From NCBI GenBank assembly GCA_023369685.1, contig SACZ01000001.1:868381-932380 (forward strand): a stretch of DNA of 64,000 bases, read 5' to 3'. The DNA is from Prolixibacteraceae bacterium JC049. GTDB lineage: Bacteria; Bacteroidota; Bacteroidia; Bacteroidales; Prolixibacteraceae. The notes below the pieces were generated by a model. It had not been told where the DNA came from and made no database searches. It saw nothing but the letters and a program-made list of their open reading frames with translations. Shown here piece after piece: positions 20,487 through 29,160 of the stretch (position 1 is its first letter; each line of letters starts with the position of its first letter). Made by a program: the position numbers and the translations under genes.

Positions 20487-20640
20487 GGAATAAAGGGATT
20501 GTAATAGGACAGAATGAACAAAATATATGAAGGAGAAGCCCTTTTTTGTTGGTAGAAGTGAAACCAGGAAATCCTTAAAACGAAAGTTAATCTAATGAAA
20601 AACTAAAAGATTATATTCGGATGATGAAGTGATATGGCAC

Positions 20641-20665
20641 AAAAAAGCCCTGCAAAAAGCAGGGC
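20641..20665 (-). terminator. Terminator downstream of tonB
   Basis: GCCCTGC/GCAGGGC (20647-20653 with 20659-20665), five-base loop, followed on the minus strand by six T. It lies 164 bases after the tonB stop; nothing coding is seen between, so tonB mRNA has a long 3' untranslated end. Confidence 0.85.
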
Positions 20666-20828
20666 AAGGTTTATTTATTGAAAGTAATTATAGGTTGCTG
20701 AAAACTGAATGCAATATCAGAAAATCAATAATTTATGAGGTGATTGTGGTTATAAAGAGCAATCATTTTAGTTTTCCTCTAAATTTTGTAGGCAATAAAT
20801 TAGTTGTTCAGCTAACCTTCTCGAACTG

Positions 20829-21515
20829 TTACTGTAATTTAAAATTAATTGGAACGTGGAACGAAACTCTTACTGGTTTCCCTCTTTGTTTTCCTGGCTT
20901 CCATTTTGGTAAGCTTTTTACTACTCTAACTGCTTCTTTATTTAATGCAATGTCTGGACCTCTTAATGCTTTAACTTCAGTAACTTTTCCTCTTTCGTCA
21001 ATTACAAAAGCAACATATACAACTCCTTGAATGCCATTTTCCTGAGCAATAACAGGATATTGTACATGGTCATGGATGTATTTCATTAAGCCTCTTTCTC
21101 CTCCTGGAAATACTGGTTTGTCTTCAAGAACAGCAAAAGGTAGTGGAGTGTCATCTACTTCCTCTTCTCCTTGATCTAAGTTAACAGCCGCTTCAATTGC
21201 TTCGTTCTCGTCGATCTCTGAATCTTCAATTTCCAACTCTTCATCAATTTCAGTGTCATCGTCTACAACTAAAATATTATCCAAATTTACTGTTGGTGGC
21301 GGTGGTGGCGGTTTTATCTCTTCATGTTTCGTAATAGGAGCTTGATCTTCTATCTCTTCAGTAAACTCGACAGGACCTAGGTCGATTGCATTGCTTACAT
21401 CCTGGGTAAATCTCATTGCTCCAAACACAATTCCAAGTGCGAGAATTAATCCAATCTGAAAAAATAATCCTCTTTTTCTCTCAAGATCCGCTTTTGGTGT
21501 TTTTTTGGGTTTCAT
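20829..21515 (-). CDS. Energy transducer TonB
   Basis: A 228-residue TonB family protein that passes energy from the inner membrane to outer-membrane receptors such as the SusC proteins here. One membrane helix near the N-terminus (FFQIGLILALGIVFGAM) is followed by a proline run (KPPPPPPTV), a very acidic linker, and the C-terminal TonB domain (PVFPGGERGLMKYIHDHVQYP, GIQGVVYVAFVIDERGKV, LPKWKPGKQRGKPVRVSFHVPINF). The linker is acidic rather than the Pro-Lys type of E. coli, as in many Bacteroidota. ExbB/ExbD genes are not in the window. Confidence 0.94.
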   Translation of the reverse strand: MKPKKTPKADLERKRGLFFQIGLILALGIVFGAMRFTQDVSNAIDLGPVEFTEEIEDQAPITKHEEIKPPPPPPTVNLDNILVVDDDTEIDEELEIEDSEIDENEAIEAAVNLDQGEEEVDDTPLPFAVLEDKPVFPGGERGLMKYIHDHVQYPVIAQENGIQGVVYVAFVIDERGKVTEVKALRGPDIALNKEAVRVVKSLPKWKPGKQRGKPVRVSFHVPINFKLQ

Positions 21516-21695
21516 AATTCAAAAGTTTTGTAGGATGAATAATCTGATAACCCAATTGCCAATGTCGTGCCATTAAGAAGAAAAAAAGGTAAGTGCTTGT
21601 TTTATAGTGTGTGTAGCTTTTTTAGAAATATGTAAAGTGATTGGGAATACGCACAGTTGGGCGTTTTTATTGGGCTAAAATCATTAATTACGCCC

Positions 21696-23579
21696 TTATT
21701 GTTGGGTTATTTTTATCTCTGTTCTTCTGTTTTGTTGTCGCCCTTCTTTGGTAGTATTGGTGGCAACTGGCATTGTTGCTCCATAGCCTTTGTAACTTAG
21801 TCTGGTTGCTGAAATACCTTTGCTTGTTAGATATTTAACCACCGAAGCAGCACGATTTAGCGATAATTGTTCATTTAGAGCAGAAGTTCCAGTGTTATCG
21901 GTATGACCACTAATCTCTATTTGTAACGAGCTATTTTGTTGTAGTAACTTTAATAGGCGATCCAGTTCGGTGTTAGATGCAACTGTTAGTTGCGCCGAAT
22001 TAACTTCGAAGAAAATATTGTTCAAAACCATTTTGCTGCCCACCTCTATTGGTTCTAGAGTTATATCGAGATGATAACCCTCCTTGATATTTATGGTATC
22101 TGAAAGTTGAAAGTGTTTCGAATAAAAAAGAAATCCTTTCTTCTGAACAGTGAGTGCATATGATTTTCCTTTAGGTAATGATGCCAGAAATTGACCATTA
22201 TTATTGGAGATAATAGTATCGGTATTTGAGTTATTCAGCTGTGTAATGAAGATTTGGGCAAACAATGGATTTTGCAGTTTGTCGTGAATACTTCCTTTTA
22301 CAAAGATGGTTGGTGCGGGAGCTACTTCTGCTGGAATTTTAAATCGAAATAGAGAAAGTTTCTCATCTTTTCGATCAGAGGTTAACCATGCCTGCTGGGC
22401 ATTTGTAGAAACGAAATAACCAGAATCATCGTGAATGGAGTTGATTGGATAGCCAATATTTTGGGGCTTTTGCCACTTCCCATTTCTTTTCTTCGATGTG
22501 AAAATATCTAAGCCTCCCATGGTTTGGTGCCCATTGGAAGAGAAATAGAGGTGTTGATTATCGAAATGAATAAAAGGACTCATTTCATCGTTGGGAGTAT
22601 TAATGTTAGTTCCCAGGTTTACAGGTTTTCCCATAATTGGTCTGCCCGATTCATCAATGCCTTTAATTCGTGATCGCCATATATCTTTGCCTCCAATTGT
22701 CCCTGAGCGATTGCTGACAAAGTAGAGATCTCTTCCATTGGCCGAAAGAGCAGGTTGAGATTCCCATGCTGCACTGTTTACTGGTTGGCCTATGTTTACT
22801 GGTTTGCTCCATGAGTTGCCGTTTTTCTGACTAAAGTAAATATCGCAACGTCCATAACCATCGCTTCGACCACAGGCTGTGAAGAATAACCACTTTCCAT
22901 CAGGAGAGAGGCAGTGTGCTCCTTCATTCATTGGGGTGTTTAGTTGTCCTTGAGCAGGAATAGCGTCACTCCATTCGTTCTCGTGTTTCCCACTTTGGAA
23001 GAAATCTTCCTGAATGAAACGCCCGTTGTGATGTCGCACCGTAAAAATAGCCAATGAATCATCGGCAGAAATACGGATGAAATATATGGCTCCTTGCTTT
23101 GTCCATTGTTCAGGAACTGTTTCGAATTGAATGGCTAACGAATCGTTGAAAAGCTGTAGAGCTGTTTCAATCTTAGATTTTAGTCGAACAGCTTGTGAAC
23201 GCTTAGCAGTCTTCGTTTCGTTCTCTAAATATCGATTGATGTACTCCTTGCTTGTCTCGAATTGACTCCTCTGGTAGTAAAGCTGAGCCAGTACTTTAAA
23301 TGTTTGAGGGCGAGGCTTTGAAATATTATTGGTAAGCTGAAGTAGTATTTCTGTTTGCTTTTGATCTTGCTTAAGTGCAGAAAAGCAATCGGCCAATAAT
23401 AAATAACCATTTTCAAACGAAGCGTCTTTCTTTATTAATTTCTGACTGATTTCGATACATTCATCATACTTCTGATTGTGAAACAGTTTTAAAGCCTTTG
23501 CAAATTGCTTATCCTGCTTTGAATTTTGAGAAAAGCAGATAAACGGCAACAGGCAAAGTATGATGAGGTATTTGAGCAT
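21696..23579 (-). CDS. OmpA-family envelope protein with TPR, beta-propeller and CRD domains (PorE-like architecture)
   Basis: Exported 627-residue protein. Order: signal peptide (1-17, ending CFS), TPR helices (about 20-130, FHNQKYDECIEISQKL), WD40-like/PD40 beta-propeller blades (about 165-400: SPDGKWLFFTACG, SANGRDLYFVSNRSGTIGGKDIW, HLYFSSNGHQTMGGLDIF), a carboxypeptidase-regulatory-like domain (about 415-500), and an OmpA C-terminal domain (505-625) with the peptidoglycan-binding phrase SGHTDNTG and RRTEI. This is the domain order of PorE, a type IX secretion component, but it is also found in other Bacteroidota proteins, and there is no clear lipobox. No other T9SS gene is in the window, so the role stays open; anchoring to peptidoglycan is likely. 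Confidence 0.85.
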   Translation of the reverse strand: MLKYLIILCLLPFICFSQNSKQDKQFAKALKLFHNQKYDECIEISQKLIKKDASFENGYLLLADCFSALKQDQKQTEILLQLTNNISKPRPQTFKVLAQLYYQRSQFETSKEYINRYLENETKTAKRSQAVRLKSKIETALQLFNDSLAIQFETVPEQWTKQGAIYFIRISADDSLAIFTVRHHNGRFIQEDFFQSGKHENEWSDAIPAQGQLNTPMNEGAHCLSPDGKWLFFTACGRSDGYGRCDIYFSQKNGNSWSKPVNIGQPVNSAAWESQPALSANGRDLYFVSNRSGTIGGKDIWRSRIKGIDESGRPIMGKPVNLGTNINTPNDEMSPFIHFDNQHLYFSSNGHQTMGGLDIFTSKKRNGKWQKPQNIGYPINSIHDDSGYFVSTNAQQAWLTSDRKDEKLSLFRFKIPAEVAPAPTIFVKGSIHDKLQNPLFAQIFITQLNNSNTDTIISNNNGQFLASLPKGKSYALTVQKKGFLFYSKHFQLSDTINIKEGYHLDITLEPIEVGSKMVLNNIFFEVNSAQLTVASNTELDRLLKLLQQNSSLQIEISGHTDNTGTSALNEQLSLNRAASVVKYLTSKGISATRLSYKGYGATMPVATNTTKEGRQQNRRTEIKITQQ

Positions 23580-23597
23580 AGTAAAATCGATTTAAGG

Positions 23598-23605
23598 CAA
23601 ATATA
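23598..23605 (-). promoter_or_regulatory. -7 element of the OmpA-family gene
   Basis: TATATTTG on the minus strand, an exact TAnnTTTG match, 18 bases before the ATG. A TTG lies 21 bases upstream, inside the terminator of the preceding operon. Confidence 0.6.
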
Positions 23606-23619
23606 ATTGGTTTGTATAT

Positions 23620-23666
23620 AAAAAAACAACGATCACCGGTTGATTGCTCATTGCCAATGATCGTTG
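23620..23666 (-). terminator. Terminator of the GH92-PNGase operon
   Basis: Arms 23627-23635 and 23658-23666 form a 9-bp stem with a 22-base loop that can pair further; minus-strand T7 follows. It is 24 bases after the PNGase-like gene stop. Confidence 0.8.
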
Positions 23667-23690
23667 CATTTATTGAATAATAGTAAGTTG

Positions 23691-25331
23691 CTATTTTACT
23701 TTTCCAACTCTGAATCGGAATACTTCTTGCTCAGCAAAGTCGTATTTCAATTCTTTCAGAAGTTTATGATCTTTATCGAAGATGGCAATTCTACCGTTCT
23801 TACCCACCATGTCGGGATTAGAACGACGATACCACCACTGACGAATCATTCCATCTTCCTTTCGGTCGTAAACTCTGAATTCATAGAATCCATCTTCCAA
23901 TTCCACCAACTGATCGATTACTTCTCCGTCTTCAAGTACCTCTTTGGCATAGATTACCTCTCCTTTTTTGTTTACCAACTCATAACCATTGTCACGAGCT
24001 CTTTTCAGAGCCTGTGCTTCGATGTGAAGGAAAATTTTTGAAGGCAATTGCATTGGCTTTTTAATTTCCGAAGAAAGAGTGTTGTTCCACAGGTACTCAT
24101 CTTTTGCCCCATTGGGCTCACTTACAGTAACAACAAAAACAGGATCTTTATCCATTGTTCGCCATTGCATGTCTGGCAATGTTACTCGCTCTTCAGAAAG
24201 GAAATTAAGGTTTCCATTCCAAACAAAAGTTTCTTGTTTACCACTACGCAATCCATAAGTAATAGTTAGCGAACGTAATTTGTTACTTCCTGTGTTCTTG
24301 ATAATGATTTCAGGGTTTTTACAAATTGGATTGATACGGTCGTAAGCATCTTTTGTTGTTGGCGAAATGATATCAGAAACCGAAGCATCGTTTTTGAAGT
24401 TAGGAGCACCATATGTGAATATCTGGTGACTCATGATGTAGTTTCCACCTTTTTCTCCGTTGTCTTTGTATTGTTCAATTCCATAGTCGAAATCCAACGT
24501 GTCGCCAGGATTTACTTTGTTTGTCAACTCAAAATCGTAGGTGTCAACAGCTGTTCCCGGGCACCAACCAGCGCGGTCGAACTGCCATGTTCCTCCCTGT
24601 GGGTAAATTGGATTGTCTCCACAGTTTTTCCATACATTCCATCTGAAAAGTACCTGCTTGTTTCCAAAATAGGTGTGGGTTTTGTTGTCCCACTCGCAGC
24701 AGTTTCGTGGGCCGTAGTGTCCGTGTCCTGAAATACGAGCACGTAGCATATAACCTTTAGCTTTTGGATTTAGTGCCAATTTGAAGCTTTTTAATACTTC
24801 TTCATCTGCCAGTTTTCCGTAGTTGTACGATCCCCAAGGATACAGGTTCTCTACAGAAATAACATTTCTGGCAGGAGTTCCTTCAATGAAAACAAATTTC
24901 ATGTCAAGTAATTCCTGAAGGTTACCAGATGAGATATCTACTTTCCCTTTTAGAACAGGAGCATAGTCGGTAACATCGTAAACATATGTCCAGCCTTTAT
25001 CTCCATTCAAGTCAAGTCCTTTTCCATATGGAGTAACAAAATTCTCTAATTCAAGAATCTCAGTTGTGTCTTTTTTCTGAAGGTAAAGCATTGTGTGGGT
25101 CGAATAATCCCATTCGCCACATTTGTATTTGTCGCGTTTGGTTTTTTCATCGCACTTCAATGTTCTGATCATATAGATTTTCTCCCACGTTCTACCATCA
25201 TCAGGTAATTGAATGGTGTCGCGGCGTTTTACTATATCATCGAAAGTAAATACCTGAACTGTTACAGTGTCACGTTGTGCCCAACTGGTAATTGAAAAGA
25301 GGACCAGTAGGCAGGTGATTAATTGTCTCAT
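23691..25331 (-). CDS. Secreted PNGase F-like protein
   Basis: Exported protein of 546 residues (signal peptide ending SWAQ) related to peptide-N-glycosidase F, which cuts intact N-glycans from asparagine. The two eight-stranded sandwiches are recognisable: N-terminal part with KYKCGEWDYSTHTMLYL, whose Asp corresponds by motif to catalytic Asp60 of PNGase F, and a C-terminal part with GHGHYGPRNCCEWDNKTHTYF and GTWQFDRAGWCPGTAVDTYDFELT. It is longer than the Elizabethkingia enzyme by about 200 residues at the C-terminus (from about 380), a region without recognised family. It lies 32 bases behind the GH92 gene, consistent with joint N-glycan breakdown. Enzyme activity is inferred, not shown. 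Confidence 0.85.
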   Translation of the reverse strand: MRQLITCLLVLFSITSWAQRDTVTVQVFTFDDIVKRRDTIQLPDDGRTWEKIYMIRTLKCDEKTKRDKYKCGEWDYSTHTMLYLQKKDTTEILELENFVTPYGKGLDLNGDKGWTYVYDVTDYAPVLKGKVDISSGNLQELLDMKFVFIEGTPARNVISVENLYPWGSYNYGKLADEEVLKSFKLALNPKAKGYMLRARISGHGHYGPRNCCEWDNKTHTYFGNKQVLFRWNVWKNCGDNPIYPQGGTWQFDRAGWCPGTAVDTYDFELTNKVNPGDTLDFDYGIEQYKDNGEKGGNYIMSHQIFTYGAPNFKNDASVSDIISPTTKDAYDRINPICKNPEIIIKNTGSNKLRSLTITYGLRSGKQETFVWNGNLNFLSEERVTLPDMQWRTMDKDPVFVVTVSEPNGAKDEYLWNNTLSSEIKKPMQLPSKIFLHIEAQALKRARDNGYELVNKKGEVIYAKEVLEDGEVIDQLVELEDGFYEFRVYDRKEDGMIRQWWYRRSNPDMVGKNGRIAIFDKDHKLLKELKYDFAEQEVFRFRVGKVK

Positions 25332-25363
25332 GGTTTATAATGTATTTGAGTAGTTGGCTTTAT

Positions 25364-27607
25364 TTATCTTTTATTGCTTAGGTTAAACTCTAAAGTTCCA
25401 CCCTTTACCAGGTTGTCATGCGAAATGAAATACTTCTTGAAAGATTTTCCATTTCGTTTCATGCCTTTTATGAAAACATTTTCAGTTCCCTGGTTATTGG
25501 CTTTAATTACCAATTGCTCTCCCGGATAGTAATTTTTGTCCAGTTTAATGGTTACTTTATCGAAAGTAGGAGAGGTGATGGCATAATCCATATCGCCAGG
25601 GCAAGTTGGATAAAAGCCCATCATGCTATAAACCACCCATGCTGAAAGTGTTCCACAGTCGTCGTTTCCAGGAATACCACCTGGCTCATCTTTATAGTAT
25701 TGGTCAATCAGCGTGCGAATTTGCTTTTGAGTTCTCCATTCTTCGCCTTTCACATAGTTAAACAGGTAACCATATGTGATATCAGGCTCGTTGGCTACAT
25801 CGTACAAATCTTCATCAAATACTTTCTGTAGCTTTTGAGTGAATTTGCGTTTTCCGCCCATTAGCTTCATTAGTCCTTTAATATCATGAGGAACATAGAA
25901 TGTGTATTGCCATGCTGTTCCTTCGTGGAAACCCGGGCTTGGAGCAAAGTTCTCTCCTTGTTTTGGATCGAATGGAGTTAGAAATGTTCCGTCTTCTTTT
26001 TTAGGACGAATCATCATATACTCTTTGTCGAAATAGCTTTTATATCGAAGTGATTGAGCTAAGAATCTTTTGTGATCTTCAGGTTTGTTTAAAGCTTTTG
26101 CAAATTGAGCTAAGTTCCAATCGGCAACATAGTACTCTAGTGCATGCGACACAGAGTTGTCGAATGGCTTCATGATTGGAACATACCCTTCTTTTAGGTA
26201 ATGGTCGATGTCAGGACGAAGCTTATTGTTCTTGCCTTCTGTTGTAGCCGATTTAACCATTGCTTTGTATGCCGACTGCACATCGAAATCTTTCAAACCT
26301 CTTAAGTAAGTGTCTACAATCACCGGAATTGAAGGGTCTCCTTCCATTACGTGGGTTTCAGTACTGTTTAGTTCCCATTTTGGTAACCAACCACTCTCTT
26401 TATACATCTCAATCATCGAACGAACCATGTTCAGTTGCTGTTCCGGATATACAAGAGCCATTAGCGGGTGGAAGTTACGGTATGTATCCCAAAGAGAGAA
26501 AACGGTGTAGCGGTCACCATCTTTGGCCTCTAGAATTTCATAACCATCCATTGATGGGTATTGTCCGTTTACATCGTTCAGTACGTTAGGGTGAATTTGC
26601 ATGTGGTACAATGCAGTATAGAAGATACGTTTTTGCTCTTTGGTGCCTCCTTCTACAGTGATACGCGAAAGAGCTTCATCCCATGCAGCAAATGCTTTTT
26701 CTTTTATTTGGTCGAATGTTTGTTGCCCCGCTTCTGCTTCTAAGTTCATGCGAGCATTGGCAATACTTACATACGAAACTCCAATTTTAACTTCGATTTG
26801 TTCGTTGCTTTTAGTATTGAACGAAAGCCATGCACCAATACTGTCTCCAACCATTTCCTGGCCGTAGTTCTTGTAGTATTTTATTTTGCCACTGTTCGAT
26901 TCCCAGCTGGCTTCAGCTTTCATTTTAGGATAGCGTTTCCATACTCCGAACTTTTCAGCCGATTTGTTGAAACGAGCAACAAAATATACCGGGCGTTCAG
27001 TTCCGTTGTTGTAGCAGAACGTTCCGGTCATTCTATAACCTTCAATTTCGGTAGGAGAAACCACTTTTACACTAGCTCCTGTTTCATTGGTTAAGCCAAC
27101 TCCCAGGTTGATAAGAATGTTGGATTGACCAGCAGGGAACGTAAAACGACTGGACCCTGTACGTTGTGTGGCCGTTGCTTCAGTCTTGATTTTATATTTG
27201 TCAAGCTGACAAGTGTAATATCCGGGATGCGCTTCTTGTTTAGAGAAAAGTGATCCATATTTGGTTTCATCGGCCTCAATTTCTCCAGTTGTAGGCATCA
27301 AAAGAATAACACCTAACTCCGGACAACCTACACCACTTAAGTTTACATGCGAAAATCCCGTTAAGTATTTGTTTTCCCATGCGTAAGGTGTAGACCACCA
27401 GCGGTTATCCTTATCGAAAGTATTTTGTTCTGAACCAGTAACGTTGAAAGGTACAACCGATGCCATTCCTTGTGGTACAATGGCACCTGGATTCGTAGTT
27501 CCATAATTGGTAGATCCAATAAATGGATTCACGTAATCTACCGGCTTTTGTGCAAATAACCAGCTGTTAATAATCAGCATAGTTATGAGTAGAGCGAATT
27601 GTCTCAT
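25364..27607 (-). CDS. GH92 exo-alpha-mannosidase
   Basis: Exported 747-residue glycosidase of family GH92, calcium-dependent enzymes that remove alpha-mannose from N-glycans. Signal peptide 1-19 (LFAQ) is followed by the N-terminal sandwich (YVNPFIGSTNYGTTNPGAIVPQGMASVVPF) and the catalytic (alpha/alpha)6 barrel with LYHMQIHPNVLNDVNGQYPSMDG, FSLWDTYRNFHPLMALVYP and GNDDCGTLSAWVVYSMMGFYP; the last carries acidic catalytic/calcium residues. No lipobox is visible. It is first in a two-gene operon with the PNGase-like gene. Linkage specificity (1,2, 1,3 or others) cannot be decided. Confidence 0.94.
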   Translation of the reverse strand: MRQFALLITMLIINSWLFAQKPVDYVNPFIGSTNYGTTNPGAIVPQGMASVVPFNVTGSEQNTFDKDNRWWSTPYAWENKYLTGFSHVNLSGVGCPELGVILLMPTTGEIEADETKYGSLFSKQEAHPGYYTCQLDKYKIKTEATATQRTGSSRFTFPAGQSNILINLGVGLTNETGASVKVVSPTEIEGYRMTGTFCYNNGTERPVYFVARFNKSAEKFGVWKRYPKMKAEASWESNSGKIKYYKNYGQEMVGDSIGAWLSFNTKSNEQIEVKIGVSYVSIANARMNLEAEAGQQTFDQIKEKAFAAWDEALSRITVEGGTKEQKRIFYTALYHMQIHPNVLNDVNGQYPSMDGYEILEAKDGDRYTVFSLWDTYRNFHPLMALVYPEQQLNMVRSMIEMYKESGWLPKWELNSTETHVMEGDPSIPVIVDTYLRGLKDFDVQSAYKAMVKSATTEGKNNKLRPDIDHYLKEGYVPIMKPFDNSVSHALEYYVADWNLAQFAKALNKPEDHKRFLAQSLRYKSYFDKEYMMIRPKKEDGTFLTPFDPKQGENFAPSPGFHEGTAWQYTFYVPHDIKGLMKLMGGKRKFTQKLQKVFDEDLYDVANEPDITYGYLFNYVKGEEWRTQKQIRTLIDQYYKDEPGGIPGNDDCGTLSAWVVYSMMGFYPTCPGDMDYAITSPTFDKVTIKLDKNYYPGEQLVIKANNQGTENVFIKGMKRNGKSFKKYFISHDNLVKGGTLEFNLSNKR

Positions 27608-27642
27608 TGGTATTAATTTATGATTTTGTGGTTTTAATGCTC

Positions 27643-27650
27643 AAAAATAT
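27643..27650 (-). promoter_or_regulatory. -7 element of the GH92-PNGase operon
   Basis: Minus-strand TATTTTTG, exact TAnnTTTG, 35 bases before the GH92 ATG. No good -33 TTTG was seen, so an activator may be needed. Confidence 0.5.
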
Positions 27651-27773
27651 AAAGGTTATTGGTAATCTGAATATGGAAAACCGCTTTTCTTAAATGAACT
27701 TTACTTTTTCAGCTTAAAATATGCAATCTATCTGATTCACATTGTTGGAGATAATAATATCAGATAAAGATTG

Positions 27774-27781
27774 TATTTTTG
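27774..27781 (+). promoter_or_regulatory. -7 element of the acyltransferase gene
   Basis: TATTTTTG, exact TAnnTTTG, 27 bases before the ATG at 27809. It covers a TTG at 27779 that could otherwise be taken for the start codon. Confidence 0.5.
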
Positions 27782-27808
27782 AAGGCGAAAAAAACGAATT
27801 CAGAAGAA

Positions 27809-28615
27809 ATGAAACATCCATATTTTAATGCTGATAGTTACGTTACTGATCACAACATTAAAAAACGCTATTGGCTCGATCGTCTGTTAAAAAACTCTAG
27901 GGTTCCTTTTCTCTGGAAATATTTTGGGGCACTTATGCGTAGTAGAAAGTTGGCTTTAAACGGCACTTACGACTATGAAGAGTGGGGCGATTCTTCTATT
28001 GAAATATTTGAGATTTTGGAACGAGTAGGAGCAGAGTTTCATATTACAGGATTGGAAAACATCGAGAAGTTAGGGGGCGATCCTGTTGTTTATATTAGTA
28101 ACCATATGAGTACGCTGGAAACAATGGTGTTGCCGGGTATTATTGCTCCAATGCAGAAGGTGACTTTTGTTGTAAAAGATAACTTGATTAAAGGTAACTT
28201 CTTTGGGCCAATTATGCGATCGCGAAATCCGATTGTTGTAGGGCGCTCTAACTCGCGTGAAGACCTTATGGTTGTTTTGCGTGAAGGAATGAGTCGCTTG
28301 AAGGATGGTATCTCTGTTATTCTATTTCCACAGAGTACCAGAACTGTAAAGTTAGACCCAGATATGTTTAACTCTTTGGGGGTTAAATTGGCCGGTAAGG
28401 CAAAAGTAAAAGTAGTACCTGTGGCTATTAAAACTGATTTCTGGGGCAATGGAAAGAAAGTGAAGGAGCTAGGAAAACTGGATCGCAATAAACCTGTTCA
28501 TATTAAGTTCGGTGAGCCAATGGAAGTAGTTGGCAACGGTAAAGAACAACACGATAAGATTTACGATTTTATTGAAAGTCACTTGAATCAGTGGATTTCA
28601 GAAGAAAAGAAATAG
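27809..28615 (+). CDS. PlsC-type lysophospholipid acyltransferase with variant motifs
   Basis: A 268-residue acyltransferase of the PlsC/LPLAT superfamily, probably membrane-bound and active in phospholipid or lipid remodelling. Block I is NHMSTLE (His99, Glu104), that is HX4E where the family normally has HX4D; block III is FPQSTRT (173-179) instead of FPEGTR. Block II is VKDNLIKGNFFGPIMRSRNPIVVGR. Such substitutions define a divergent subgroup, so 1-acylglycerol-3-phosphate should not be assumed as acceptor. The ATG at 27809 is preferred to TTG 27779, which sits in a -7 element. Monocistronic with a strong terminator. Confidence 0.85.
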   Translation: MKHPYFNADSYVTDHNIKKRYWLDRLLKNSRVPFLWKYFGALMRSRKLALNGTYDYEEWGDSSIEIFEILERVGAEFHITGLENIEKLGGDPVVYISNHMSTLETMVLPGIIAPMQKVTFVVKDNLIKGNFFGPIMRSRNPIVVGRSNSREDLMVVLREGMSRLKDGISVILFPQSTRTVKLDPDMFNSLGVKLAGKAKVKVVPVAIKTDFWGNGKKVKELGKLDRNKPVHIKFGEPMEVVGNGKEQHDKIYDFIESHLNQWISEEKK

Positions 28616-28619
28616 ATAT

Positions 28620-28652
28620 AAAAAAAGCCGTCGGATGACGGCTAATCTTTTT
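28620..28652. terminator. Bidirectional terminator
   Basis: AGCCGTC/GACGGCT with loop GGAT (28626-28643). A T-rich tail follows on the plus strand (AATCTTTTT) and seven T on the minus strand, so it can end both the acyltransferase transcript and that of the small cysteine protein. A second hairpin (28662-28670 with 28679-28687) stands beside it. Confidence 0.88.
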
Positions 28653-28693
28653 AAGGGAAGGGAGAAAGGGAGAGGGATCCCTTTCTCTTTGTT

Positions 28694-28933
28694 TTACAAA
28701 ACAGCAATTCGGGAATACGGAATTTTTTGTTCTCTTTTAGCTAAGCACTTTTGGTGCTTTTTTATTAATTGAGCAAATTCTTCATGACTTAAGCTTCTAA
28801 TATACTTTAGTCTGTCCTCGAATTTGGAACACTTTCGAATCTCCGCAAAGGCGCAAGTAGAAACCTGCTTTCCCATGGGACACTCAAATGCGAGGCCATA
28901 ATAACTAGTATATAAATTGTTTTTGTCCGTCAT
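28694..28933 (-). CDS. Small cysteine-containing protein of unknown function
   Basis: A 79-residue soluble protein. It has four cysteines (FECPMGKQVSTCAFAEIRKCSKFEDRL and HQKCLAKRE) and otherwise looks helical and basic. It resembles short uncharacterised Bacteroidota proteins with a YTSYYGLAFECP start and an HxxCLxxRE end, recalled as a pattern rather than searched. The ATG at 28933 is chosen: the reading frame continues 54 codons upstream, but that part is low-complexity, hydrophobic and unlike a coding start. The cysteine spacing could hold a metal, though no standard zinc-finger pattern is seen. It is followed by the bidirectional terminator. Confidence 0.62.
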   Translation of the reverse strand: MTDKNNLYTSYYGLAFECPMGKQVSTCAFAEIRKCSKFEDRLKYIRSLSHEEFAQLIKKHQKCLAKREQKIPYSRIAVL

Positions 28934-29126
28934 AAAGAACTTCCTAATTAATAAGAATACACCTATTAATTCCGAAAAACAGCAAAAGGTGACCCCCGAA
29001 AAAGGTTTTTTTGTCAATAAAAATGCGGGCAAAGGTGTAATTGACTGAAAATGAGAGTTGTTTTTTGTGTGAGAAATACGTTTTTTTTTGTGCAAAATAT
29101 TACTGGCTAATAATGAGTAGTTTTAC

Positions 29127-29134
29127 TACTTTTG
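29127..29134 (+). promoter_or_regulatory. -7 element of ffh
   Basis: TACTTTTG, exact TAnnTTTG, 26 bases before the ffh ATG. The -33 side is weak (CTG, 21 bases upstream). Confidence 0.6.
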
Positions 29135-29160
29135 CAGGGATTTAAATCAATTAAGTAGAC

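Noticed and set aside
20629-21030. 133-codon plus-strand frame over the tonB 3' end
   Set aside because: It runs through the terminator hairpin and the tonB coding region; no family resemblance.
23664-24041. 125-codon plus-strand frame
   Set aside because: Antisense to the PNGase-like gene and crossing its terminator.
28694-29095. 133-residue version of the small cysteine protein
   Set aside because: The first 54 codons lack protein-like composition; the ATG at 28933 starts the conserved-looking part.
28934-29126. 4.5S SRP RNA before ffh
   Set aside because: The conserved GGAA/AGCAG tetraloop region of SRP RNA was not found.
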